Origin: Gordionus sp. m RMFG-2023
Lineage: Eukaryota > Nematomorpha > Gordioida > Chordodea > Parachordodidae
NCBI RefSeq assembly: GCF_954871325.1
Contig: NC_088776.1
Span: 37,558,508 to 37,622,507 of the forward strand
Length of the DNA stretch: 64,000 nucleotides
Direction: 5' to 3'
Shown: positions 47,046 through 59,700 of the stretch, one piece after another
Layout of the letters: each line of letters opens with the position of its first letter
Position numbering within the stretch: position 1 is the stretch's first letter
Made by a program: the position numbers and the translations under genes
Notes under the pieces: model-generated
Seen by the model: only the letters and a program-made list of their open reading frames with translations
What the model was told of the DNA's origin: nothing
Database searches by the model: none

Positions 47046-47799
47046 ACCATTACATAGTTAACAAGTATAAATAATCCTTGGGTCTGAACCAATATAGAAG
47101 AGGCAACTTTTGTGTAATTAAAAAATTAACGATGGCAGAAAAATGTTTGGCATAATATACTTTAGAACTAACATTGACTTTATATCATCTGAGTGTTTAA
47201 CTTCTTATTATATTTTTCCGTCTATTTTGTAAATTTCCCAGTAATTTTCCTATTCCTATGCATTGACAATTTTAAATGAATTTAATAAATGAATCATCAT
47301 TCTAATAATATATATATACATCATTGATATCTCTAACGCCACTAAGGAAAGAAATAATTATATATATTTTTTTATTTTTTTTGGAAAATTTTATTAAAAC
47401 ATATACTGTTAAAATATAAAGTATATCATAATAAATATATCTTATAATTTTAATATATTGGAAAAATATAAAAAAAAACTTAAAGGGTCTTCTAGCTGGC
47501 ACTTTCGATATATATATGTGTGACCTACATATCTCAATCAATATTCGTTAGTGAGAGTAAAATCCTTCCTAAGGGTTACCTAAAATTAATTAATTTTTTA
47601 CTGAGTGTTTTGAAAAAATTTGGGAATCTGGATCCAAAAATACGAATTTTATCGGTAACAATAGGAATTAATACGATATTAGGTATGTTACTATATTAGT
47701 TTTTTCAATTTCTGCTCTAATCATAGAATTGGTACTAAAGAAAGGTTCTAAATGATCAACGCATGTAATCAGCTAGAATAATCCGTTACTCACGGAATA

Positions 47800-48080
47800 T
47801 TAGCAGAGTGGAGAGCTCAATAATAGTATGTAAACCTTGATGACGTAAATAGCGGCCTTTTGATAAGCGGCAATGTAAGGAATGATACCCAAGGTTATCG
47901 ATCGTGTGCTTGGAGCTTATAAGATGAAAAGCTCCCGATATCACCATCTAAAAGAAGGCCTATCGGCATGGGAAGTTCTTCGTTGTATAAAAGCAAACTA
48001 ATGTTAGCGCTTTGTATGACTTTCATGTAGCATAACTCATTTGGTGTTGCCCAATTATGATAAGTAAATAGACGCATTAA
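47800..48080 (-). mobile_element. Retroelement fossil fragment
   Basis: The minus strand encodes stretches resembling a C-terminal region common in animal retroelement polyproteins, with a GRY-RH block near 47855. The class is uncertain (LINE or other). It is broken and short, and is recorded only as a fossil. Confidence 0.35.
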
Positions 48081-48990
48081 AAAATATGTACCATATTGTA
48101 GTCATTATGATATTATGGATAAAATAACAAAAATAATTGGTAATATAATAATTTTATATAAAATAATTTTGTTTTAATATGTATTTATGAGATTTCAGGA
48201 TTTTGAGGATTCGTCAATCCTTAAACCAATTGAAATATTATTTAAAATTAATTCTGAGTGTTCGCACTGCCGAGTAACGTTCTTGACCCATTGTGGATCG
48301 AATATATATGTTTTAATTTAATGCTAGAAAATATTATTCACATGAATAAAATGTACTAGAAATAGATAATACTATTTTAAGTATTCTTTGCAAAGCAGGA
48401 ACCATTATCATTGAAAGATTTTTAAGAGCGAAATATATAGTTAGAAATACATTTTTTTGGAAAGTTTTCCTCTAAATTATAATTATAATAAAAAAACAAA
48501 ATTTTTTGCCATTAAAAATTCAATAAAGAAAGGCATTTTAAAATAATCTATTATTGGAAATAAAAAATTGTTAAATTAGAGTATAAAATTCATAGGTAAT
48601 CGGTTGTGTAATCCTGACAATATTTGACAATTATTTTATAGTGAATATCAATTTAATATCGGTGAAATCAAAGAAAAATCAATATAATTCAAAGACTTCA
48701 CGATTATTTGAACATATATGGATATAAGCCCATTAATGGTCACCCTTTTTCCAAATAATAAAAATTCTTGATTTTTATCAATCATTTATTTTAGTCTATA
48801 GAAATCATAAAAAATTTGACACTAAAAAAATCATCCTAAATAGGAAATCGGAAACTGTGTATATCAGCAACGTTGACCATTAGGGGTATAAGAATAAGAT
48901 AAAATTATATTATTACAAATCAAAATACGATAATTGCAAAATTTATTTATATATTTTACATTTATAGATATAATTTTATAAATTTTTATA
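48081..48990. other. AT-rich gap left of piggyBac
   Basis: No gene. GCCCATTAATGGTCACCC at 48730 and TTGACCATTAGGGGTATA at 48873 resemble TTGACCATTAATGGGTATT at 51934 and may be terminal or subterminal repeats of the piggyBac. Confidence 0.4.
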
Positions 48991-50266
48991 TTTTATGAAA
49001 TTTTTTAAAACAATCAATATGTATTGGTATTTGACACATGTTACATATATTTTGTCTGACTATGACAAAGCTTACAACATAGCCTTTTGTTATCGAAATA
49101 GGTTGTAAATGACCATAAAGATTTTCTGGTTTTTCATTGTGGAAAATTGACTAGGATGACCTTTACTTACGCTCATCTTTTTATTTACCAGGGCAGTTTT
49201 CAGTAGTGTTGTAGTTATTTCACTCCAAAATGTTAGTAAGATAGATTTTTTATCATCAGGATTCACTCGATTCCATACCATGAATTTACTACTACTGCTA
49301 TGTCAATGAAATTGCTAAAAATAGGCCACCACCATTTTTAACTCGTATATTTATTCTATATGTTGAAGCTAGGTTATCTCACAGATCAATGCCACCCATA
49401 TTGGAATTATATGAATTTATAAGATTAGGTTGTGTAATTTTTATTTATGAAAAAATCTTTCGAGAGAATTTTGATACGTTGCATAGAAGATTAGGAGCTT
49501 TACAGCAACTGTCACCACTAAAATATCATTCCATCGAACTACAATTATTTCATATGTTCTTTCAAATCGGTAGTCGTAATAGCCCCTATCTTTTTTCCAT
49601 AACTTTAATTGCTTCTAGGGGAGAATTTTCAATTTTTTTATAGTCCCAGTTACGAAAAATCCAAGATGCTTCAAATGAGATAAAATTCCTAGAGATGTAA
49701 AAAAAATTATATAAGTAAATAGAATGCAAAGAAAGTATTAGGACAACGTAGAGTAAATTTGTAACAACCGTACCTCTTAATCCAAGATTTAAAGTCATTG
49801 GACTTTATTTTTACCTGAAATATATATCCAATCGGAGGAAGCAAGGGTCTATGATTTATATCCAAATCGAATGGGTTTACCTTTGATAAACATTTTACAG
49901 GAATGTCTTCCTCGATACAGTATCATTTGCTCATCTATGCATAAATTATGTAAAAATATACCGAACTGTTGAAACTTTTTATTTAGTAAATTTAAATATG
50001 GATAGACTTCATAAAGATCATCCACTTCATCAAGAGTTGAATTACTAGATAAATGTAGATTCCTTTTAATATCGTGAAATGTATAGTATCATTGAATTCC
50101 TAACAATAGGTATAGTAATATCATTGTCATTCGTCCAATACATTCTTTATTGCGGTAAGGAATGATATCCAGACAGCGAAAGAATCCCTATAAATATTTT
50201 CATTTCTGACTCGGTTGTAATAAAATTTGATCTATTGTTTTGGGTAATAAATAAGTGATTAATCCA

Positions 50267-50669
50267 GGTTAATGATGCTTACTACCAAGTGAATGTATGG
50301 AAATATTCTAAATACCAACCTAATTTGCTAAATACCAACCTAATTTGCTAAATACCGACCAAAATTTATTAAAATGTAATAAGACCCTTATTATTTAATA
50401 TATTAATACGGAATCACGTGGTCGAGTCCTGCCTACTATATATTATCCTCCCAAGGATGGAACCACCAAGTTAGATTAAGTAAAAAAACATGACCATTCC
50501 CGGGATTTGAACCTTGGACCATGGGATCAGTAAGCCAAGCTCTTGCCTACTAGGCCATAGAGGCTTTCAATATATATTATAAATATATTTGGTAGTGCCT
50601 ATCCAAATGAAAAATGAACAAAATTCAAATTTGATAGATAGTACCTTAAGGTAGTAAGCATCATTAACC
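50267..50669. mobile_element. Inverted-repeat element with a tRNA-like module and 9-bp duplication
   Basis: The ends are perfect 20-base inverted repeats, GGTTAATGATGCTTACTACC and its complement. The flanks are the perfect 9-bp duplication ATTAATCCA (50258-50266 and 50670-50678). A 9-bp duplication fits Mutator-like elements better than hAT or piggyBac. Inside are a tandem of CTAAATACCAACCTAATTTG units (50310-50367) and a tRNA-like stretch. No protein. Confidence 0.85.
50492..50564 (-). repeat. tRNA-like / SINE-head sequence
   Basis: Read on the minus strand, TGGCCTAGTAGG fits the A box and GGTTCAAATCC fits the B box of a pol III promoter, spaced as in a tRNA gene. The acceptor ends and the T stem do not pair properly, so it is a tRNA-derived sequence rather than a working tRNA. 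On the plus strand GGTCGAGTCCTGCC (50422-50435) is a second, weaker B-box-like match. Confidence 0.65.
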
Positions 50670-51336
50670 ATTAATCCACAGATGTGAATACATTTCTTGG
50701 TCAAAAATAATTAAAATATTACTATTAAAGTTTTTACGATCAAATCAAATTGAAGATAATAATCCCTGATCATTATCAGTAGGTCTAGATGTGTAAATTA
50801 GATCAATTTTTTTCCATTTAAAATTATTTCCAAAATTTAATTTAGTTTCTTGAGTTGTAGATAATATAACTAATACCAGAATAACAAAATAACTAGTTTC
50901 ATTTTTCCAAATTTTATTTATTCAATTTCACTTTCCAAAAATATATTAATTAATTCACTCTTTCCATAGTTTTTTAAAACCCAATAACATAATTAAAAAA
51001 ACAGAATAATCCTTTTCAATCGAAATTAAAAATAATCAAAAAAAATAAATTATTGATTGACATTCTTTTTTTAAAAAGAAAAACATCTTTCTCCGTCTTT
51101 AATTCAACATCTGCGACAGTATATATTGAGGATTCTGATACAATATCAATGTCTGCTGGATTATGAATTCCGATCTCCCCTGTATTATCTAGTTGAAGAT
51201 TAGGTTTGTCGGTTAGATCGTTTCATCACTAACTAAATTAATATAGGAGGTATAATTGCATCATCTGCTTCATCATCAGGGCCTTCATTAAAAGCATGGA
51301 TAAGGCTTCATCAATTGTTAGAAATTGTTTTGTCAT

Positions 51337-52229
51337 AATATTATTGAAAAATTTAGCAAAAATAAGATGATAATAAATTACAAATAATTTGTATATTCAA
51401 ATGAGAAAATATAATGAGAATAAGAATAACAATAAAATTATCAATTTTCTGGAATTATTTTTATAAATAATATAAATATTCTGATGAAAAAATAGTATTT
51501 TTGTTTATTAAAAATATAAACAAAAATTTATAATAAAATATTATGCTAAATTTTTTTATATATTTTTTTTTAAAAAAAATTAATTTTTTCGAATTTTTAT
51601 GTGGTCAACACTGCATAAACGGCACAGTAAAAACATATGATTATAAATCCTATGATGGGCCTAAATTAATTAGAATAGGTTAAGGCATCTATAATAAATA
51701 TATTATTGTCAATTGCTTTAATAAAAATAAATACTCTTCATCGAAGGAGCCTAGAACATATGGCAGTCCAAAATTGTCGAACTTCGGCATCAAAAAATAA
51801 ATATTTTTTAAATAAATGTTTTGTAATGTTATAGTACAATCTTCGAGCTATAACATAGTGAAATTATTTCAATTCAAAAATTTATATATAAAAAATCAAT
51901 AAACAACAACTGTTGCAGATATGGTACATTGACCATTAATGGGTATTGAGATGAAAGTGTGACAGCTTAGTAATATAATTTCGAAGAATCTTTATACTTC
52001 TCAACTCATTAAGGGTAGAATTTAAAGATTTAATTGTACTAACTGCAAAACCAGGTCGATTATTAATCTACGAAGACCAATTTGCATTTCACTAATTTAA
52101 AGAAATCCAATAAATATTCAAAAAAAGAAAGGTAATAATTATTAAAATCTAATAAAATAGTCAAAGTTCTCTAGACTATGCTACTACATCGTTGGTTTTA
52201 CTTTTAAAATAGAAGCTTCTTCAGAGCTT
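51337..52229. other. AT-rich gap right of piggyBac
   Basis: It contains the possible piggyBac terminal motif at 51934. No gene is visible. Confidence 0.4.
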
Positions 52230-52640
52230 ATTTAATTTCCTTTTCTGGTCTTTATTCTATAGTTACACCTGGCGGCAAAGAAAGATTTAATCAATATTTT
52301 TACAATTCTAGATTTTCTTAACCTTTATTTACCCATTATGGTGGACTATTGATGGAAAAAATTTTTTTTAAAACATTTTGATGGACAGCTGCAGATGTAT
52401 TCACTAGCATAAGATTAAGTTTATGGGAAAAACAGCACATATAATATGCGAGGGGATTAGTCCAAGGAGTTAACCTCTGTTTTTCTCCCTCCAATATTGA
52501 GGCTTCATCATGTTTTTATTATATTGGCTTTAATACTCACAAGAGATGCAAAATTTACTTCCTTTGGCAACTATAATTATATAAATCTTTCACATGGCGT
52601 TGATTAACTTAATAAAAACAATAGCTAAGCTGTTTCTGGA
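52230..52640 (-). pseudogene. hAT transposase fragment (DUF4371/ZMYM1 type)
   Basis: On the minus strand at about 52360-52460, CCFSHKLNLMLVNTSAAVHQ corresponds to the family's C-AHRLNLVLVD block that follows the DGASNM segment. The surroundings are degraded by stops and frame changes. No element ends were identified. It is a relic of the same broad group as the elements at 5667 and 17279. Confidence 0.6.
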
Positions 52641-53228
52641 ATGATTCCCTTGTTTCATCTATGATTAAAGAATAGTCATTAACTTTTTCAATTTTTTGGA
52701 GTATTTTCGAAATTAAAATTATTAGTTTATTTAAAATTTTTAAGAATTGATTGCTATAAACAATTTTTAGCTAGTTTAAATGTTTGCCGAAAAATATATA
52801 GATGTTTGTTAGTAAAATCGGAATATAAAGTCATCTTTATTAATTTTGTCGTTTATTTGTCTCATTTTTACCTTTTGGCAGAAGTTATAATATTTACTTA
52901 TATATATTAAAACCATTGATTAAAATATAAATTATTCGTGTCAAATATTTTCTTTTTTATTTAACCTTTTTTTAAATTTTTAATCCTTAACTTATTTTCC
53001 TTTTCCTTTATTAGTAGAAAATTCTGCCATAAACACATAATAATCATAGGGTCCTGAATAAACCAGTTTTCATATAATAATATTATTTTAAAATTTTTGA
53101 TTTGGACAAAGTTTAAACATTTAAAAAAATATATATATGAATGAACATTTAATTATACATTTCTTATAATTTCCATTATTTTTTAATTCATTTTTTTTTA
53201 ATTTTCCATTTTTATGGTCACTGGATAC

Positions 53229-53280
53229 CCAAGTAGCTCGATGGTCAGGGCACGTGCGTGTTCGGTCCTATTTATACTTC
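53229..53280 (+). repeat. tRNA-related SINE head
   Basis: The stretch CAAGTAGCTCGATGGTCAGG then GCACGTGCGTGTTCGGTCC carries an A-box (TAGCTCGATGGTCAG) and a shortened B-box (GTTCGGTCC), typical of tRNA-derived SINE heads. The spacing is too short for a real tRNA. Its body may extend to about 53450. Confidence 0.55.
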
Positions 53281-53590
53281 TTTTGGTCATTCATAACCTG
53301 ATCTGAAATGGTGGATTATGAACGGTAATTCATACACTTGATTTATTGGATAAAAATTCCCCTCTTACTGAGCATTGCCATCGACCGATGATCAACACAT
53401 TTCCCACCAACACAGATCCACGTCAAAAAAGGTTCTAGATCTTTGGAAAATAAACTCTTCAAATACTCCTCATCTACAATACTGGAAATCAGCCTTATTC
53501 CCGAATTCCTTTACAAAGATATTACACGCATTTGGAATAATATCAAGGCAATTTTTATTAATTAAAAATAGCATAATTTTCTCTTCTTAG

Positions 53591-56500
53591 CTTTTTAATA
53601 TATAAAAACTCAATTCTAAAAAAAATAATCATGCCATTTACATTTATTTTATCTTGATATTTAATTTATACTAAAGAAGAAGTGGATGCACATCTTCTGA
53701 TTCGGATCCGCCAGGAATATTGATGAAGAAGAGTAATAAGCTAATACTAAGAAGGAAGATAAGAGATCTTTTTCAAGATAATTTATAAAAGTTATCTGTT
53801 GATACTTTCCTTTCCTTAATTTATCGAAATATTAGTTTAGTTATATTAAAGAAAATTATTTAATTTCTTTTCTTCTCGTTTTAATTTCACTTAGCCCTTT
53901 CATTCCTTTTTTAAGGTTGCGTCCAAGACCTGTTTGAAAAATTAAAAAAGTTTTAAAACTTTATAAGGAACCCTAATGATAAAGTTTTGAAATTGAACAT
54001 ATTTTAATTTTTCTAATAAAAAAAGGTTTATTTCTTGTTTTTAGATAAAATTTTGGAAGTTTTCGAATTATCTTTTATTGTTTTAAATACAATCTAAAAA
54101 ATATTTATATAATTTATTTTTCATTTTAATACCATTTTATGAATATCAATTTTTGCAATATATTATATAAAAAATTCTTATAATTAATATAAAATATTTT
54201 TATTGTCTTATTCTCATGCATACAATTGAAAAATGGTATTTGAGAAATTTTCATTGTAAGAATTTTTTTGTTGTTTTTTAAATTGTGCAGTAAAGTTGAT
54301 TTTTTAAAATAGCTTGTTGTCACTATATAATTAAGGGTGGGGGAGAGGGTGCAAATGTTGTTGCTTCTTTTTATTAAGAATGGAGCATAATTTTCATGGG
54401 GATATTTGGGGAGGGGGGGGAAGGGAGTATAGGAGCCACAAGAGTGGCTGTGATCAAGCACTCTAAATTACTGAAAAGCATAAATTAACTTACACTAACA
54501 GAAAGTCCTGCATAAAATATGAAAATGAAATCCCAAAAATAATTGGACGACTCCACCATTGCCTGCATGGTGCGGATGGGTGAGGGGGGGGCTACCTATT
54601 TTTTCCCATTTTTGCACTCGGTTTAAGGTATTTCTTCTTAAATAATTTTTGCCATTTTTAAATGATATTAAAGGGGATCGAATACGTGAAAAGAGAATGG
54701 ATGTTATGATTCATTGTGTGATTTTTAAACATTTGTAATTTATTTAGGGCCGATTCTAATTCTTTAAATCATAATATTTTGCTCTGAAAATTCAAAATAT
54801 CTTAATTTTGATGTTTTTATTTAAGACGAATTGGAAATTATAATCAAAATAATTTACATATAAAAATTTAACATAATAAAACAACGATTTGAAGTTTCCA
54901 AAATTAATTGAAATTTTAAAATGAGTTAAAACCGGAAAAAATATATAAGCCTGCCTAAAAAAGTATGAACAAAAATTATTTTAGAAAATACATTCTTACT
55001 ATGGATGAATATGTAAAAAGGGTGGAATCGAATAATTGTTGCATTATTTACATCTTTTTTTGTAAATAATGCATATTTTTTAAAAAATCATTAGATTTTT
55101 ATAATCTAAACTAATTAGAATAAATAGATAGGTAATTATTATAATTTATGGCATCTTAAATATTTATAATATTTAGTTTATAAAATATATAATTTAATTT
55201 AATAGGGTCAAATCTTATCTTATATGTAATATTTAAAAAATTCTATCATAAAAATAGACGAGAGATGAGTAATAAATTATTAAAATTAAAATCAATTGGA
55301 AAAAAAGATCCAATTATACAAAATAAATTTTGCCTAATTTGAGCATTAGAGAACGGAAAATTTTGTATCGAATAATATATGGCCAAATTATCAAAAACAT
55401 CGCATATAAAAATCGTTATAGTGTTATAAAATTTGTTCAAATTGAAGAATAGGCTATGGAGGGCATTAATTTTAAAGGTTTGTAATATTATATTGCAAAT
55501 AAGATTTAAGAATCAACCAAAAAAAACTACTAATCAATGATAATTATTTAATATTATATATATGTACATATTTATATTTTATATAGATAATTTAAATTTT
55601 TTTATTTATTCTATTTTTTTATTTTTTTAAAAAAAATATATAAATCTATAATAATAAAGAATTAAATAGAATAATCGATAAATTATATTTTATAAAAGTA
55701 TACTTGTTTTTAATAAATTAAAAAAATATTATATTAATACCAAAAAAAAAGTTTTCATATTTTAAAAAAAGTGCTAAAAATAAGACGTTTTCACAAAAGA
55801 CAGAGCATCTAGACCACAAGAAATATTCCAGGAAATAAAAATGGGTAATTCTAATTTTAACCTTTTCTTTATTTTTACCTGGCTTAAATTAAAATCTAAT
55901 TTTTTAACATGACTAAATTTTAAAAAAGTGACATTTTATTAGCAAGCCTTGATTTATAAAAAATAATTAATTTTCTATTGTGCATAAATATTAAATAATA
56001 GATAGACGCTGCTCAGTTTTAATCAGAATAGTTTTTGTTTTGTTTTGTTTTATATAAAACTTTTAGGATATAAAATTTATATAGCACTATAGTATACATA
56101 CATACATTTAATTAAATATTGATACTTTTAGAAATGTGCATATTATTTTCTTAATTATTTTTTGTCAAAAAGTGTCAAAAAATCGATTTCAAATTATAAC
56201 GGTGATATATGCTTAATAAGACACCTCAAAACATATGTTTTTTGTCTATTATAGAAATTAATTTAAAGATATCTATAAAAAAATATTCGACATTTCGATC
56301 AGAAAATTTAAATATTAATTAATTTTTTGAAATTACTTTTACTCTAATAACCTAACTATGTAAAGTGCTTATTCTTGCAAACAACTTTTTTCCGAGTGGT
56401 TTAAGTCTGGTTCTATAAATATTTAATTTACAATATAGGCATATCCAGAATAATATTATTAATTATTTTAAAAAATTATTATGTGCTTAAATTTCATAAA

Positions 56501-56753
56501 ATAATTGTTTACAAATACTTTTATTCGTTTTTATGGGAAATATTTTCTTAGAATGATATTTGCAAGACTTCGCAAATTATAATTAAGAGAAGTGGGAAGG
56601 GGGGGAGGTCTTGATTACGCCAATGATTTAAAATGTTTATTAGTTATAAAGTTTAAATTTTGATCCTTTAAAAAAAGAGACTCTCAATCGAGATTCTTTA
56701 ATTTAAATGTGATTTTGGAGTAAATTTGATTCCTTTTGCATTTTATTGCAATG
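53591..56753. other. AT-rich intergenic DNA with G-runs
   Basis: No gene. G-rich tracts at 54337-54352, 54408-54424 and 54579-54591 (TGAGGGGGGGGCTACC), and GTGGGAAGGGGGGGAGGTC then TTGATTACGCCAATG at 56591-56624, look like ends of decayed hAT-like elements. The last resembles an inverted CATTGGCGTA end. Confidence 0.45.
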
Positions 56754-59700
56754 GCATATCCAGGATTTTTTCAAGGTTGGTAGCATTATAAAAATAATTT
56801 GGGGTTTCGCCCCCTGCCCGGCTTGCGACCATGTCTCTCTTATGAAAAATTATGATTAGGAATTTTTGACTTCCCCGGTGTCATTCTTATTTTACTTTTT
56901 TGAAAGAGGTATTAAGCATATCTTTATATACCTCCGCTAAAGTTGGCTAAACAATTGTAAGTAATTCTAAAATACATAGTGTTTTGTGCTTATTAGTGCC
57001 TCTGAGTGCTTTAATTAGTATAGTTATAAAGGAAAACATTATTAGCAACAAAATTTTGGCCAAATCGACGACTGAAATGGCATTATACAAGACAGCGAAT
57101 ATAGAAGTTCTAAATATCTAGTTTACTTCAGCATTTAGTGTACTAATTGATTCTTTAATCAATTTATCAACCACAAATGAAATATATACGTCAAATAATA
57201 ATTCTGATATAACGCCTTAAATGTGAAATCAGCCAAACTTCTGGAAGCATTAACTCTGAAACTTATATCAATAATTAATGCGTGTTATCTAGTAGATTTT
57301 AGTGCTTTGACCCGTTTGGTAGATATTTTAAAGAAAAATGCATTCTTTAAAAATAAGAAAACATTGCCAATAATGGTATCCTGTTAGGGTGAAAATTATA
57401 AAAGCACTAAATATCTGGGTTATGCCAATATGTAATGCCTGATAGTATTTACTAATTCATCAATTCCAGTCATAAGCAGAAACCAGTTATAAGTGAAATA
57501 ACTCTAAATACATTAAGGTTCTTTTCCCCAATTCAAAATATTTGTGTAAGTCAAAATGTAACTATTAAATAGTGTACACATTTTAATCTACTTCAATCCG
57601 AGTGGAAAATATCATACAATAATGAGATGAAATGGTAACGGTTAAATTGTAAACGGCAAAAGCTCACTTTTACCCCCATGTGCTAAGATTGAGAGCGATT
57701 GTTTAATAATGTAATATTAAGTGCGCTTTTACAATTGGAAATACAAAAGATAAAGCGTAGACACAGTGCTGTAGTCCTAAAATTTGCAGTGGGGGTGATT
57801 TTGCGTAAAAAGAAATAGTAGGCGGCACCCTAATATGGGGAAAAAATAGAGGGTAATTTTTGTTTTTCAAAGAATTTGATACAAAATTTTTTTTTTAAAT
57901 TTTTTATTAATAGTTTATATCGAAGCAAAAAAGTTATATAAAAATTGAAATACTTTGCATAAAAAATGAGGTAATTTTGTAGAATGCATTTCATAATTAT
58001 GTAAGAATCATTATATTGTTATTATATAATACATAAATAGAAATAGATATTAAAAAAATGTGAAAACAATATTCGGCATAGCGAATCTTTTTCAATATTT
58101 GTAATAACATTAATCGCCCTTGATTGGTTATCACCTGCAAACCTGTGAATTGTCAGCTTCTTTTTAATTTATAGAGAAGAATTTTACTGACTGAGAGGAG
58201 GCCCGTTTACGTTTATCATCATTAAACCGGAAATAGGTTTTATCATTAGACTTGCAAGCAAATCCACCAACATTCATAAGGTGAAAGCCGTGCTTACATT
58301 CAATAATAATACATGGATTTGGGTTAGTACAATTTTGAAATTCTTTCAAATCACGGGGGCATTTATTACTTTCATTATTATCATCAATATATTCCCTGAT
58401 CCCATTTATTGCGAGATCTACATTGAGCTTCAGTCGGAAACAATGTCGTTTGATTTGCTCTTCTCATAACGAATGTGAGGATCTGATTGCCATTAGTTTC
58501 TATAAACCTTCCATATCAGATAAGAAAAATTAAAATTGTATAATTTGACATAGTATTTTTAATTACTAAAACTATTATAATTAGTATCCATTAACCCATT
58601 CTTATTGTCTATTAAGGCAGTAATGAATTGATTTTAGTTGATACCAGAATGCCTTTTGTTTTTCTTCAATATTACTTATCCAAATTTAATTATTTACACA
58701 GCTTCTTGAACTATTGCTCTCCTTTAGAAGTATTATTTATATATTCATTTAGAAATTATAAAAGAGAATTTTCAACTTTAGGTTAATTGATTGTTCCTGT
58801 CTGAAGCCTTAAAGAAAGATTGGATATTTCATATAGAACATCATACATTAACGAGATCATAAGAATTAAGTACTTTATCAGGTGGACAGATCGTTAAATT
58901 TTGTAACTGTTGCTAGAATTTTTATTACTTTTTGACTTGCGTATACAGTGCCTCATAGTTATTACAAACTGCCTTAACAGTACGGAAACGCCCATCGTAG
59001 ATCAAGTACCCCACTTCAGTAATTGAACACAATTCATATTTGACCTAACACCTTTGGGTTTTGTTAAACTGCATATAAACTATATATTGTGTTAATAAAG
59101 GCTTTAAAGTGATTAACGCCTATAACACATCGTATTGCATTAGACACCGCTAATTCTCAAAGATTATTTTAGCAATGCCGGGTATAATAATTGTATATAA
59201 TGCGCAAAGGGGCGTGCTTTACCAGATTTCCTCCCAGCCATGATATTGACACCATTGCTAACAAAAGAAATCCCATTTTTTGTAATTTTTTTTGACAGCG
59301 GATTTAAAGATATTCGATAGGGTATGAATAATCCCATCTCCATTTTTTGTTTCAAATTCAATTAGGTCTAGAAAAATAAAAACATTCATCAAAAGAGGGC
59401 CCCAAACACCGATTTTACATAAATAACCAAGGTTGGTTTATTTGACATTATTGTATATTCATCTACCAGTATAGCGATTTTAGATTGTAAATTGATAATA
59501 TTATTTGCAATTTTCATCTGCATTTCTTTGGAAATGTTTTCAATTATTAATAAAACAGAATACCTAAAATGAAAAATATGTCCCTTATCAACCATTGTTT
59601 TCTTGTAAATTCCTTGATTCAAAATGTGATTCACTATTTAATGCAATTTCTAGCAGTATTTATTTTTGTTTGGTTTTATCCTTAAGCAGTTTTGTGGGAA

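Larger units (their letters stand above)
44790..47160 (+). mobile_element. Ty3/gypsy-like retrotransposon fossil, split by a hAT element
   Basis: A short relic of the pol region, around the end of the reverse transcriptase, is recognisable on the plus strand by an LGF motif and a later FLGLLGIF block. The flanking remainder continues after 47045. It is broken at several places, has no recognisable long terminal repeats, and is old. The hAT copy at 45096-47045 inserted into it and duplicated 8 bp. Confidence 0.55.
49000..51336 (-). pseudogene. piggyBac transposase, decayed, split by a nested element
   Basis: The minus-strand start may be ATGACAAAACAATTTC at 51336 (MTKQFLTIDEALSML). The catalytic part is clear: LCIDEQMILYRGRHSCKMF then KGKPIRFGYKS (about 49855-49955), which carries the IDE-M--F-GR signature of piggyBac. 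Next, at 49586-49798, comes LNLGLRGTVVTNLL with a Y--NFF block and an IFRNWDYKK stretch corresponding to TIR-NR. At the end (about 49030-49080) RLCCKLCHSQTKYM resembles the Cys-rich PHD-like finger. Stops and frame shifts occur between blocks. A 403-bp element sits at 50267-50669 inside the coding region. Confidence 0.8.

Noticed and set aside
50492-50564. Functional tRNA gene
   Set aside because: The A and B boxes fit, but the acceptor and T stems do not pair, and it lies inside a transposon.
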